Positions 8,559 to 21,327 of a DNA stretch of 38,642 nt are shown piece by piece. The translations under genes and the position numbers were made by a program. Source of the DNA: Rhodocyclaceae bacterium (GTDB lineage: Bacteria; Pseudomonadota; Gammaproteobacteria; Burkholderiales; Rhodocyclaceae); the NCBI GenBank assembly GCA_016791105.1, contig JAEUNM010000122.1, positions 1-38,642 on the forward strand, given 5' to 3'. The notes beneath the pieces were generated by a model, which saw only the letters and a list, made by a program, of their open reading frames with translations, was not told the DNA's origin and did no database searches. How positions within the stretch are numbered: the first letter of the stretch is position 1; each line of letters opens with the position of its first letter.

Positions 8559-9425
8559 TCAACGCCGGGCTGGCTGCATGTCCAGCGCCGTATCCGCCTG
8601 CACGCGCGCGGCCAGGGACGCCGCGTCAGCCCGCGCGCTAAGCCCGCGCAGTTCCACGGCGTAGCTCAAGCCCTTCGCATCCGAGCGGGGCACCAATTGC
8701 GCGGCATAACCGGCTGCGCGCAGTTTGGCGGCTGCATCCAGCGCCGCATCCAGATCGCTGCCCAGCGACAGATTCAGATTCCAGCGCCCGCTGCGCCCCA
8801 GCGATCCGGCGTTGGGCGCAATTTCGGTTTCCGCCGCCCAGCGCTTCACCTGATCCGCATCCACACTTTTTACGCCGTCCGGCGCGGCACCGCGATCAGC
8901 GCCGAAAAAGCTGTTCGGCAGATCCATTTCCGCGCGCGTGCCGCCTTCGTGCGCCACCTCGATGCGACCTTCGAGCAGGCACACGAAATCGCGCTCGTCG
9001 GTACTGCGGCCCCAAATGTCCGTCCCGCGTATGCCGGCGGTGATGGTCGCCACCCGAACTTTCACCTCGCGCCGGCCCAACGCTTTGGCCAGCGCGGAAG
9101 TGGTGAAGCGGAAAGCGCCTTTCAGAACGTTGATTGCCGCGCGCACACCGCCATCCGCCTCACGGTCCAGTTCATCGACCGCGAAACGGGTCTGTTCGCC
9201 CAGTTTCACCACGCTGCCTTCGGCCAGGCGCAGATAGGCCTTGCCCTGGTTGCCGGTGCGTATGCTGTCGCCGGGCGCGAGCGGCTGGCCTGGTTCCAGC
9301 GCCAGCGCGCGGCCGTCACGCTCCAGCCAGGCCGGGCTTTGTACCTGATCCACGGACGCGAGCGGCACCGCCGCACGCACGCTCAAGGCGAGTACCAATC
9401 CCGCCAGACCGCATAGCTGTTTCAT
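8559..9425 (-). CDS. Secreted FecR-domain protein with C-terminal SPOR-like domain
   Basis: 288 residues. A signal peptide (residues 1-18, SVRA-AV) is followed by a FecR/PqqC-like beta domain (about 35-175), with the hallmarks GDSIRTGNQGKAYLRLAEGS, LKGAFRFTT and TITAGIRGTDIWGR. In periplasmic FecR proteins without a transmembrane anchor this fold is a scaffold or ligand-binding domain. The last ~75 residues (WNLNLSLGSDLDAALDAAAK ... YAVELRGLSARADAASLAAR) look like a SPOR domain, which binds denuded glycan strands of peptidoglycan. It may therefore sit at the septum or cell wall. It is divergent from leuS with 129 bp between. No iron-uptake genes are near, so a role in ferric citrate signalling is not supported. 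Confidence 0.8.
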   Translation of the reverse strand: MKQLCGLAGLVLALSVRAAVPLASVDQVQSPAWLERDGRALALEPGQPLAPGDSIRTGNQGKAYLRLAEGSVVKLGEQTRFAVDELDREADGGVRAAINVLKGAFRFTTSALAKALGRREVKVRVATITAGIRGTDIWGRSTDERDFVCLLEGRIEVAHEGGTRAEMDLPNSFFGADRGAAPDGVKSVDADQVKRWAAETEIAPNAGSLGRSGRWNLNLSLGSDLDAALDAAAKLRAAGYAAQLVPRSDAKGLSYAVELRGLSARADAASLAARVQADTALDMQPARR

Positions 9426-9502
9426 AAGTCACCCTCCGGAACTTGCAGTGCAATACGCTGGCGCGAGCTTGCTGGATGCCGCTGTTCGCAACGCCGTGCC
9501 GG

Positions 9503-9508
9503 TATAAT
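9503..9508 (+). promoter_or_regulatory. Putative -10 box of the leuS promoter
   Basis: A perfect TATAAT lies 46 nt upstream of the leuS start codon. The -35 region is poor (CTGTTC at 9482-9487, 15-nt spacer), so the promoter is only partly supported. Confidence 0.4.
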
Positions 9509-9554
9509 TTCGCGTTTTGCCCCACACACAAGGGGCACACGCCCGGACATCCCC

Positions 9555-12161
9555 ATGCAGGATCGATACAACCCGCAAGAAATCGAAAAAGCTGCGCAGC
9601 AGTTCTGGCAGCAGAACAACAGTTTCCGTGCCACAGAATCGGGCGATCGTCCCAAATACTACTGCCTGTCGATGTTTCCCTATCCGTCGGGCAAGCTGCA
9701 CATGGGCCACGTGCGCAATTACACGATTGGCGATGTGCTGGCACGCTACCACATGATGCAGGGCTACAACGTGCTGCAGCCCATGGGATGGGACGCATTC
9801 GGGCTGCCGGCCGAAAATGCGGCGATGAAAAACGGCGTGCCGCCGGCACGCTGGACCTACGACAACATCGCCTACATGAAGATGCAGTTGCAGTCACTGG
9901 GGTTCGCCATCGACTGGGAACGCGAACTGGCGACCTGCACACCGGAATATTACCGCTGGAACCAGTGGCTGTTCCTGCGCATGCTGGAAAAAGGCGTCGC
10001 CTACCTGAAAACCGGCACCGTGAACTGGGACCCGGTGGACCAGACCGTGCTGGCCAACGAACAGGTGATAGACGGCCGCGGCTGGCGCACCGGCGCGCTG
10101 GTCGAAAAGCGCGCGATCCCCATGTACTACCTGGCCATCACGCGCTACGCCGACGAATTGCTGGACGACCTCGACAGCCTGCCGGGCTGGCCGGAGCGTG
10201 TCAAAACCATGCAGGCCAACTGGATAGGCAAAAGCCACGGCGTGCGCTTCGCCTTCCCCTACGAACTGGATGGCAAGGAAGAGCGGCTGTGGGTATTCAC
10301 CACCCGCGCCGACACCATCATGGGGGTCACTTTCTGCGCGGTAGCGGCGGAACATCCGCTGGCGGCGCGGGCGGCGCGCGACAACCCGGAACTGGCCGCC
10401 TTCGTGGAAGAATGCAAGCGCGGATCGGTCATGGAAGCCGACCTGGCGAATATGGAAAAGGCCGGCATGCCCACCGGCATTTTCGTGCGCCACCCGCTCA
10501 CCGGCGCCGACGTCGAAGTGTGGGTAGGCAATTACGTGCTGATGGCCTATGGCGACGGCGCAGTCATGGCGGTGCCGGCGCACGACGAGCGCGATTTCGC
10601 ATTCGCCAAAAAATACCATCTGCCCATACGGCAGGTCATAGACGTGCCCGGCAAAAGCTATTCGCTGGACGCCTGGCAGGATTGGTACGCGGACAAGGAA
10701 AACGGCCGCTGCATGGCCTCCGGCGCCTATGACGGCCTCGACTACGTGGCTGCCGTCGATGCCATCGCCGCCGATCTGGCAGCGCGCGGCCTGGGCGAAA
10801 AGAAGTTGCAATACCGCCTGCGCGACTGGGGCATTTCGCGCCAGCGCTACTGGGGTTGCCCCATCCCCGTGGTGCATTGCGCATCCTGCGGCACGGTGCC
10901 GGTGCCGGATGCCGATTTGCCGGTCGTGCTGCCGGAAGACTGCGTGCCCGACGGCAGCGGCAATCCGCTCGCCAAGCGCGAAGATTTCGTGCGCTGCAAT
11001 TGCCCGAAATGCGGTGCGCCGGCGCGGCGCGAAACCGACACCATGGACACTTTCGTCGATTCGTCCTGGTATTACGCGCGCTTCTGCAGCCCCGGCTCGG
11101 ACCAGGCCATGGTCGATGAACGCGCCGCCTACTGGCTGCCGGTCGATCAATACATAGGCGGCATCGAACACGCCATCCTGCACCTGCTCTATTCGCGCTT
11201 CTGGAGCAAAGTGATGCGCGACCTCGGGCTGCTGCGTTGCGACGAGCCGTTCGCGCGCCTGCTCACGCAGGGCATGGTGCTCAATTTCATCTTTTCGCGC
11301 CGCACCGAACAGGGCGGCATACGCTATTACGCGCCGGAAGAACTCGATCTGGTGCGCGATGCGCAAAATCGCGTCACCGGCGCCACCGCGCGCGAAGATG
11401 GCGCCGCGGTGGACTACCAGGGCATGGGCACCATGTCCAAATCCAAGCTCAATGGCGTCGATCCGCAGTCCCTGATGGAAGAATTCGGCGCCGACACCGC
11501 GCGCCTGTTCATGATATTCGCCAGTCCGCCGGAACAAACCCTGGAATGGAGCGATTCCGGCGTCGATGGCGCATACCGCTTCCTGCGCCGGGTATGGGCA
11601 TTTGCACACCAGCTCGCTGGTGCCCGCGTGCCCGGCGATGCCCCGCTTGCCGACGACGCGAAATTGCCCGCGGCGCTGGCCGACATACGCCGTGAAGTGC
11701 ACGCCAACCTCAAGCAGGCCACTTACGATCTGCAGAAACTGCAGTTCAACACCGTCGCCAGCGCGGCCATGAAAATCCTCAATTCGCTCGAAAAACTGCC
11801 GCTGGCCGATGCCGCCGGGCGCGCCGTGGCGCAGGAGTGCATGTCCATCCTGCTGCGCCTGTTGTCGCCGGTTACGCCGCACATCGCGCACACACTGTGG
11901 CGCGAACTGGGCTATGGCGAGGACATTATTCGTGCCGGCTGGCCGCAGGCATCCGAGGCCGCCCTGCGCCGCGACGAAATCGATCTGGTGCTGCAAATCA
12001 ATGGAAAAACGCGCGGCGCCGTGCGCGTGCCCGCAGCGGCCGATCAGGCCGCCGTGGAAGCGCTCGTGCGCGCCGATCCAACCGCACAAAAGCACATCGA
12101 AGGGCGCAACATACGCCGCGTCGTGCTGGTTCCCGGAAGGCTGGTCAATGTGGTCGTCTGA
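9555..12161 (+). CDS. leuS: Leucyl-tRNA synthetase
   Basis: 868 residues, normal for bacterial LeuRS. This class I synthetase charges tRNA-Leu. The HIGH motif is HMGH (residues 49-52) in FPYPSGKLHMGHVRNYTIGD. The CP1 editing domain (about 220-415) has TTRADTIMGVTF and the AHDERDFAFAKKY segment that holds the editing Asp. A Cys-rich insertion follows (HCASCGTV ... CNCPKCG), likely a zinc-binding ZN1 module. The second signature is MSKS at 627-630, with Thr in place of the first Lys of KMSKS. The anticodon-binding and C-terminal domains are complete. It is the first gene of leuS-lptE-holA; the 3' end overlaps lptE by 14 nt. Confidence 0.98.
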   Translation: MQDRYNPQEIEKAAQQFWQQNNSFRATESGDRPKYYCLSMFPYPSGKLHMGHVRNYTIGDVLARYHMMQGYNVLQPMGWDAFGLPAENAAMKNGVPPARWTYDNIAYMKMQLQSLGFAIDWERELATCTPEYYRWNQWLFLRMLEKGVAYLKTGTVNWDPVDQTVLANEQVIDGRGWRTGALVEKRAIPMYYLAITRYADELLDDLDSLPGWPERVKTMQANWIGKSHGVRFAFPYELDGKEERLWVFTTRADTIMGVTFCAVAAEHPLAARAARDNPELAAFVEECKRGSVMEADLANMEKAGMPTGIFVRHPLTGADVEVWVGNYVLMAYGDGAVMAVPAHDERDFAFAKKYHLPIRQVIDVPGKSYSLDAWQDWYADKENGRCMASGAYDGLDYVAAVDAIAADLAARGLGEKKLQYRLRDWGISRQRYWGCPIPVVHCASCGTVPVPDADLPVVLPEDCVPDGSGNPLAKREDFVRCNCPKCGAPARRETDTMDTFVDSSWYYARFCSPGSDQAMVDERAAYWLPVDQYIGGIEHAILHLLYSRFWSKVMRDLGLLRCDEPFARLLTQGMVLNFIFSRRTEQGGIRYYAPEELDLVRDAQNRVTGATAREDGAAVDYQGMGTMSKSKLNGVDPQSLMEEFGADTARLFMIFASPPEQTLEWSDSGVDGAYRFLRRVWAFAHQLAGARVPGDAPLADDAKLPAALADIRREVHANLKQATYDLQKLQFNTVASAAMKILNSLEKLPLADAAGRAVAQECMSILLRLLSPVTPHIAHTLWRELGYGEDIIRAGWPQASEAALRRDEIDLVLQINGKTRGAVRVPAAADQAAVEALVRADPTAQKHIEGRNIRRVVLVPGRLVNVVV

Positions 12162-12684
12162 CATCACCCGCAGCAGCGCCGCGCCTGCGCAAACGGGCCA
12201 TGCAAGGTTCGCCCTCCTGTTGCTGTGCGCGCTGCTCGCCGGCTGCGGCTTTCACCTGCGCGGCAAGCAGGATTTGCCCTTCCAGAGCATATACGTGCCG
12301 GACACGCGCGGCTCGGAATTGAGCGCGCTGCTCAAGCGCGGCATCCAGACCTCCAGTCGCGCCCAGGTCGTCGAGTCGCCCAAAGAGGCCGAAGCGATCA
12401 TCGTCATCCTCACGAGCGGGCGCGAAAAATCCATTTTGAGCGTGAGCGGCGCCGGCCGCGTGCGCGAATACGAATTGCGCGAGCGCTTCGCATTCCGGGT
12501 AATCGACAACAAGGGCGAAATCATCGTGCCGGAAGGTGAAATCATCATCCGCCGCGACATGACCTACGACGACACCAAAATCCTCGCCAAACAGCAGGAA
12601 GAAGCCGTCATTTACCGCGACATGCAGAAAGATCTGGTGCAGCAGGTATTGCGCCGTCTTGCCGCCGCGCGCAGCGCCGGCTGA
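12148..12684 (+). CDS. lptE: LPS-assembly lipoprotein LptE
   Basis: 178 residues. The outer-membrane lipoprotein forms the plug of the LptD channel and helps place lipopolysaccharide in the outer leaflet. A lipoprotein signal with lipobox LLAG-C precedes the mature N-terminus CGFHLRGKQDLPFQSIYV, typical of LptE/RlpB. The strand-rich core ends in a helical tail (QQEEAVIYRDMQKDLVQQ). The start MWSSDITR at 12148 lies inside the end of leuS in another frame; no later ATG or GTG exists in this frame before the lipobox, so translational coupling to leuS is likely. The long n-region (about 20 residues before the hydrophobic part) is somewhat unusual. Confidence 0.93.
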   Translation: MWSSDITRSSAAPAQTGHARFALLLLCALLAGCGFHLRGKQDLPFQSIYVPDTRGSELSALLKRGIQTSSRAQVVESPKEAEAIIVILTSGREKSILSVSGAGRVREYELRERFAFRVIDNKGEIIVPEGEIIIRRDMTYDDTKILAKQQEEAVIYRDMQKDLVQQVLRRLAAARSAG

Positions 12685-12720
12685 GGCGGCCGGCCGCACG
12701 CACCAGGCCGCCGCACCGCC

Positions 12721-13746
12721 ATGCCGCGCGTCAGCCCCGCCCAGTTCGAAAACCGCCTGGCGCGCGAATTCGCGCCGCTCTACGTACTGCACGGTGACGA
12801 GCCGCTGCTGGTGATCGAAGCCGCCGACGCAGTGCGCGCACGCGCGCGGGCCGCCGGCTACGGCGAACGCGAAGTGCTGGTGGCGGGGGGCAGTTTCAAG
12901 TGGAGCAGCCTGACCGAAGCCGCCGCCAACATGTCGCTGTTCGGCGGCGACAAACTGATAGACCTGCGCATCCCCACCGGCAAGCCCGGCAAGGAAGGCG
13001 GCACGGCACTGGTAGCCTATTGCCGCCGCCCGGTAGCCGGCGTCGTCACCTTGATTACCCTGCCGGAACTGGACTGGAGCACGCGCAAATCGGCCTGGTT
13101 CAGTGCCCTGGAAGAAGCCGGCCAAATGGTCGAATTCAGTTCGCCCGGGCTGGCCGAATTACCGGCCTGGATCGCCGGCCGCCTGGCGCGGCAAAACCAG
13201 ACCGCCACGCGCGACGCGCTCGAATTCATCGCCGCGCACGTGGAAGGCAACCTGCTCGCCGCGCACCAGGAAATCGTCAAACTGTCCTTGCTGCACGGCC
13301 CCGGCGAAATCGACCTGGCCGCCGTGCAGGATGCCGTACTGGACGTGGCCCGCTACGACATCGAAGACTTTCGCTCTGCCCTGCTCGCCGGCAACGCCGC
13401 GCGGCTGGCGCGTCTCACCGCGGCGCTGCGTGCCGAAGCCGTGGCGGCGCCGCTTTTGCTGTGGATCGTCGCCAACGAAACACGCACCTTGCTGCAAGTC
13501 CGCAGCGCGCTCGATGCCGGCCGCAGCGCCGACGAGGCGTTCAAGGCGGCGCGCGTGTTCGGCGCGCGCCAGTCCGAATATCGCGCCGCCCTGGCGCGCC
13601 TGTCGGCCCCGGTGCTGCGCCTTACCCTGATGCACGCCGCGCGCATAGACCGCATCGTGAAAGGCGTCGCCGACGGCGACCTGTGGGACGAATTCCTGCA
13701 ACTGGGCCTACGCCTCGCGGCCCGCGCCCCGGCGCGCCGGGCTTGA
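12721..13746 (+). CDS. holA: DNA polymerase III subunit delta
   Basis: 341 residues, normal for HolA. This clamp-loader subunit opens the beta sliding clamp. The N-terminus has the family pattern PLYVLHGDEPLLVIEAADAV, followed by the AAA+-like domain without a functional Walker A, the lid domain (FIAAHVEGNLLAAHQEIVKL) and the C-terminal collar helices (RIDRIVKGVADGDLWDEFLQ). It follows lptE after 36 nt. In many betaproteobacteria this order continues with proA; here proA is absent and an accessory region begins. Confidence 0.95.
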   Translation: MPRVSPAQFENRLAREFAPLYVLHGDEPLLVIEAADAVRARARAAGYGEREVLVAGGSFKWSSLTEAAANMSLFGGDKLIDLRIPTGKPGKEGGTALVAYCRRPVAGVVTLITLPELDWSTRKSAWFSALEEAGQMVEFSSPGLAELPAWIAGRLARQNQTATRDALEFIAAHVEGNLLAAHQEIVKLSLLHGPGEIDLAAVQDAVLDVARYDIEDFRSALLAGNAARLARLTAALRAEAVAAPLLLWIVANETRTLLQVRSALDAGRSADEAFKAARVFGARQSEYRAALARLSAPVLRLTLMHAARIDRIVKGVADGDLWDEFLQLGLRLAARAPARRA

Positions 13747-13790
13747 CCGCCCTCACCCGCCGTACCGCGTCCAAACCGCATTTCCGCGCC

Positions 13791-13874
13791 CCGTAGGGCG
13801 GAAAAGCGCAGCGCATTCCGCCGTATCGGAAAAGCGCAGCGCCTTCCACCGTATGGGAAAAGGGCAGCGCCCAC
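13791..13874. repeat. Three imperfect tandem copies of a 26-30 bp unit
   Basis: Copies start at 13791, 13821 and 13849. The shared core is CCGTA-(T/G)-GGAAAAG-(C/G)-GCAGCGC followed by TTCC or CACC. The first copy can fold back on itself (GGGCGGAA/TTCCGCC). Units of this kind are scattered between genes in various proteobacteria as REP-like elements. They lie directly after holA, at the edge of the accessory region. Confidence 0.7.
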
Positions 13875-14015
13875 GGCCGCACGCCGAAAGCAAAGATTCA
13901 TCCGCCGAATGCCAAAAGCGTGGCACGCCCGATCAACTCGCCGATCGCCGGACGAGCCATGTTGCCCCGTCCGCAGCGTTTGCAGCGGTCTTATCCAACG
14001 CGCACCGCTTGATTT

Positions 14016-14750
14016 ATGGCCTTCCGAAACGTTCGGGACGGGGATGCTGATTATCTGGGATTCGGCTCGGCAGAGCTGCCGCACATCGAAGCCGTCTTCA
14101 GGGGGATATGCACGATCGAAACGCACGATGGCGTGGCGTTTCAACCCGACACCGTGCACGCCGGCGAGATTCGCAAGGAGGCGAACTACGCCGGTGTGCG
14201 CGTGATGTTGCTCGGTGTAATCGATGGCGCGCGCTGCCAGATCCAGGTCGATATCGGCTTCGGCGACGCCGTGACGCCTGGCCCGGAAGATGTCGAATAC
14301 CCCGCCATGCTGTCAGAGTTCCCGGCACCAAAACTGCGGGTCTATCCGCGCTACACCGTGGTGGCCGAGAAATTCGAGGCGCTGTCGTCCCTTGGCATCG
14401 CCAACAGTCGCATGAAGGATTATTTCGATCTGTGGATATTGGCGCAGCACACTAACTTCGATGGCGACACCCTTCGCCAAGCGATTCGGGCGACCTTCGA
14501 TCGACGTAAGACCGCTCTGGCTGGGGAGGCCCCATTCGGCCTCACCGATGCGTTTGCGCAAGATGCGCAGAAACAGGCGCAGTGGCAGGCATTCCTGAGA
14601 AAGAACCGCCTGGAAGCGCTGGCGCTGAATGACGTCATTGCAGCACTGGTCGCGTTCATGCTTCCCGTCATCAAGGCGGCCAATGCCAACGCGGTGTTTT
14701 CAGCCCGCTGGCAGGCAGGTGGTTCGTGGTCGCCTGCAGACGCGGGTTGA
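14016..14750 (+). pseudogene. AbiEii/AbiGii-type nucleotidyltransferase toxin, N-terminally broken
   Basis: The frame encodes the C-terminal ~235 residues of a family that is usually about 290-310 long: DADYLGFG, YAGVRVMLLGVIDGARCQIQVDIGFGDAVTPG, RYTVVAEKFEALSSLGIANS, RMKDYFDLWILAQ and QAQWQAFLRKNRLEALAL. The first two runs are split here across strands and helices of the MNT fold; the catalytic D-x-D (DAD, codons 14043-14051) is kept but the preceding glycine-rich GG motif is missing. Just upstream, in the frame one base off, 14008-14040 reads LDLWPSETFGT, which continues naturally into RDADYLG if one base is restored at 14040/14041. So a 1-nt deletion plus decay of the first ~60 residues probably killed the gene. 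No AbiEi-like antitoxin precedes it; holA does. The family name is from sequence memory. Confidence 0.7.
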
Positions 14751-14753
14751 TTT

Positions 14754-15032
14754 TCAACGCGGAACGCCGACTCGCTCCCGCTGCTCATCCCACAGCGCTG
14801 GCGGATCAGCCGCCAGATAAAACAGCGTGATGTGGTTCAGTAATGCGTCGTCGAGGATGGCGGCGACGATGTCGGGCGCCAGGGTGGTCAGGTTGACCAT
14901 CCGGCTGACGTAGCTGTTGTCGATTCCTTCCCGCGCGGCGATCTCCTTCAAGGATTTCGCCTCTCCTGATTCCAGCATCGTCAGCCAGCGGTGCCCCCTG
15001 GCCAGCGCCAGTTGGATGGAGGTCGGTGCCAC
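14754..15032 (-). pseudogene. C-terminal fragment of a recombinase-associated helix-turn-helix protein
   Basis: 92 codons from a GTG at 15032; the same frame is readable upstream to about 15060 (GRADRPWDVAPT) without a good start. The core SLKEIAAREGIDNSYVSRMV is a clear helix-turn-helix, followed by LTTLAPDIVAAILDD. Proteins with this tail occur beside site-specific recombinases in mobile elements of proteobacteria, where the normal protein is longer at the N-terminus. The upstream part is lost in the gene-free region. It is convergent with the AbiEii remnant (3 nt apart). Probably a relic of an integrated element. Confidence 0.45.
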
Positions 15033-15393
15033 GTCCCACGGTCTGTCCGCGCGGCCGTCACGGCTTGCGGCGCCGTATTGCCACTACGGCTGAGCGGTGG
15101 TCAGGTGCTGGATGTTTGCCACCAGAACCCGGTATAGGCGTTCTCGCTGGCGCAGATCGTCATCAAACATCTGGTTCAGCGCATGAATACCACGCAGGCC
15201 GAAACGACCGCCGCGCTGCGCGACAACCCGGACGGCGCCGCATGATGGTCAAGCGCAGCATGCGGGGTGCATGCGTGGCCGCCTTTGGGCGGGCCGCGGC
15301 CATGCTGTAAAGGCGGAATACCCGAATTTCCGGAGCCGCCAGCCGGGCGGAAAGGGCGCCCCAGCACCACTTTGGAATGATCCCGCCACGCTT

Positions 15394-15420
15394 TGGGGCA
15401 TAAGAAAAACTTATGCCCCA
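15394..15420. repeat. Perfect 11-bp inverted repeat with A5 loop
   Basis: TGGGGCATAAG (15394-15404), AAAAA, CTTATGCCCCA (15410-15420). Neither strand shows a T-run after the stem, so it is not a standard terminator. It may be part of the structured locus that follows or a mobile-element end. Confidence 0.75.
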
Positions 15421-15475
15421 CATCAAAAAATACGATTTGCGCTCGGTCGGGGGTGCCGGTAAAGTGCGTCTTGTG

Positions 15476-15673
15476 CACTGCAACATCAGTAAGGTTGCAG
15501 TGAGGCTCTGCTAGCAGAGCCGGTGCCGGCCTCCCGGCGTGTGGGCTCCCTCCTCCTTGCTCACGCGCCGCCTTGCCCCCGCGCGCCCTATAGGCTTGAT
15601 TGACCGTTGCCGTTTCCCTCCTCCTCCTTTCGGTCAACACTTTTCGATCAAGCTGGCGCGCGGGTCTTTTTTT
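15476..15673 (+). ncRNA. Candidate structured RNA ending in a long terminator-like hairpin
   Basis: On the plus strand five hairpins follow one another. SL1: CACTGCAAC (15476-15484) with GTTGCAGTG (15494-15502). SL2: the 18-nt perfect palindrome GGCTCTGCTAGCAGAGCC (15504-15521). SL3: GCCGG-CCTC-CCGGC (15526-15539). SL4: GTGGGC (about 15541) with GCTCAC near 15559. SL5: CCCGCGCGCC (15578-15587) with GGCGCGCGGG (15655-15664), extended by GCTTGAT/ATCAAGC and TGACCG/CGGTCA around a pyrimidine-rich loop. SL5 is followed at once by TCTTTTTTT (15665-15673), so the plus strand is the transcribed one. No promoter or known RNA family was recognised. The hairpin chain with a long final stem recalls retron msr-msd RNA, but no reverse transcriptase is adjacent. 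Confidence 0.4.
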
Positions 15674-15767
15674 GCCCTGTTTTCCTGTTCTCCCGGTCGT
15701 TCCACGTAAGCCAGGTTTTTTTCGGAGATGCCCAAACTGCAGGCTTTTCGAGCATTGTGGGCAAAAA

Positions 15768-20894
<5,127 letters not shown>

Positions 20895-21208
20895 CAAGGG
20901 GCTTGCATCGCGTTCGCAGGTTGGAGCCAGCCCGTGATTTTACGTGGCGCAGGGCCAATGTCGGCAAGCCAAGGCAACCGGCAGACGGGCCGCTTGCCGC
21001 TGCTGCGGCCGGATCGTGCGGGCGGGACGCCCGCCCCCCCGGGGGAGGTACCGTGCGGTACCGCCTGGCCATGCAAATTGGAATCCTCCGCGCGTAGTTA
21101 CCAGCGTGCGCGCGAGGCGACGGCGGATTTGGCGGTCGCGCAAGGATGGCACAGTGGCTTTGCCCCCACCTAACGGCAATGCGGGTACTCGCTGTTTCGC
21201 GCCCGCAA
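20895..21208. other. Gene-free spacer with two GC-rich palindromes
   Basis: No convincing gene between the fusion helicase and the tRNA cluster. It holds GCGGGCG-GGA-CGCCCGC (21018-21034) and GGTACCG-TG-CGGTACC (21047-21062). Both are short dispersed-repeat-like palindromes without a T-run. The helicase promoter should lie in the first ~100 bp, but no clear -10/-35 pair is seen. Confidence 0.55.
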
Positions 21209-21242
21209 AAAGCAAACGGCCTGCGTCGAAGCAGGCCGTTTT
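21209..21242 (-). terminator. Intrinsic terminator of the tRNA cluster
   Basis: AAACGGCCTGC (21214-21224), loop GTCGAA, GCAGGCCGTTT (21231-21241): an 11-bp stem starting 9 nt after tRNA-His. On the minus strand it is followed by GCTTTTT. Confidence 0.8.
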
Positions 21243-21250
21243 GTGCGATT

Positions 21251-21327
21251 TGGGGTGGCTGATGGGACTCGAACCCACGACGACCGGAATCACAATCCGG
21301 GACTCTACCAGCTGAGCTACAGCCACC
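21251..21327 (-). tRNA. tRNA-His (GUG)
   Basis: The cloverleaf reads from 21327. It has the extra G-1 typical of tRNA-His pairing with C73, the anticodon loop TTGTGAT with GTG between CCGGA/TCCGG arms, the T-arm GTGGG-TTCGAAC-CCATC and an encoded CCA (21253-21251). It is the last gene of the cluster. Confidence 0.95.

Larger units (their letters stand above)
15033..15767. other. Gene-free accessory stretch with gene debris and hairpins
   Basis: No gene of normal length is supported over about 735 bp. A short plus-strand frame ending at 15246 (LAQIVIKHLVQRMNTTQAET) looks like a fragment of an unidentified protein, interrupted by a TAG at its 5' side. From 15394 on the sequence is dominated by inverted repeats described separately. 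A 33-codon frame (15413-15514, starting MPHIKKYDLRSVGG) runs through two of these hairpins but has no ribosome binding site. The part from 15674 to the helicase stop holds one weak stem (TGCCCA 15729-15734 with TGGGCA 15758-15763). Confidence 0.6.

Noticed and set aside
9426..9554. A complete sigma-70 promoter for leuS
   Set aside because: The -10 is perfect but no -35 at 16-18 nt is convincing, so only the -10 is annotated.
9894..12167. A 757-codon minus-strand frame opposite leuS
   Set aside because: It is the antisense of a clear leucyl-tRNA synthetase and has no domain signature.
13791..13874. CRISPR array
   Set aside because: Only three imperfect copies at 28-30 bp spacing with no unique spacers and no cas genes.
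15476..15521. Integron attC site
   Set aside because: The palindromes lack the RYYYAAC and GTTRRRY core sites in the right positions, and no integrase is present.
15394..15767. Complete retron
   Set aside because: The hairpin chain is suggestive, but no reverse transcriptase (YADD-type motif) is encoded nearby on either strand and no a1/a2 pair was found flanking the whole structure.
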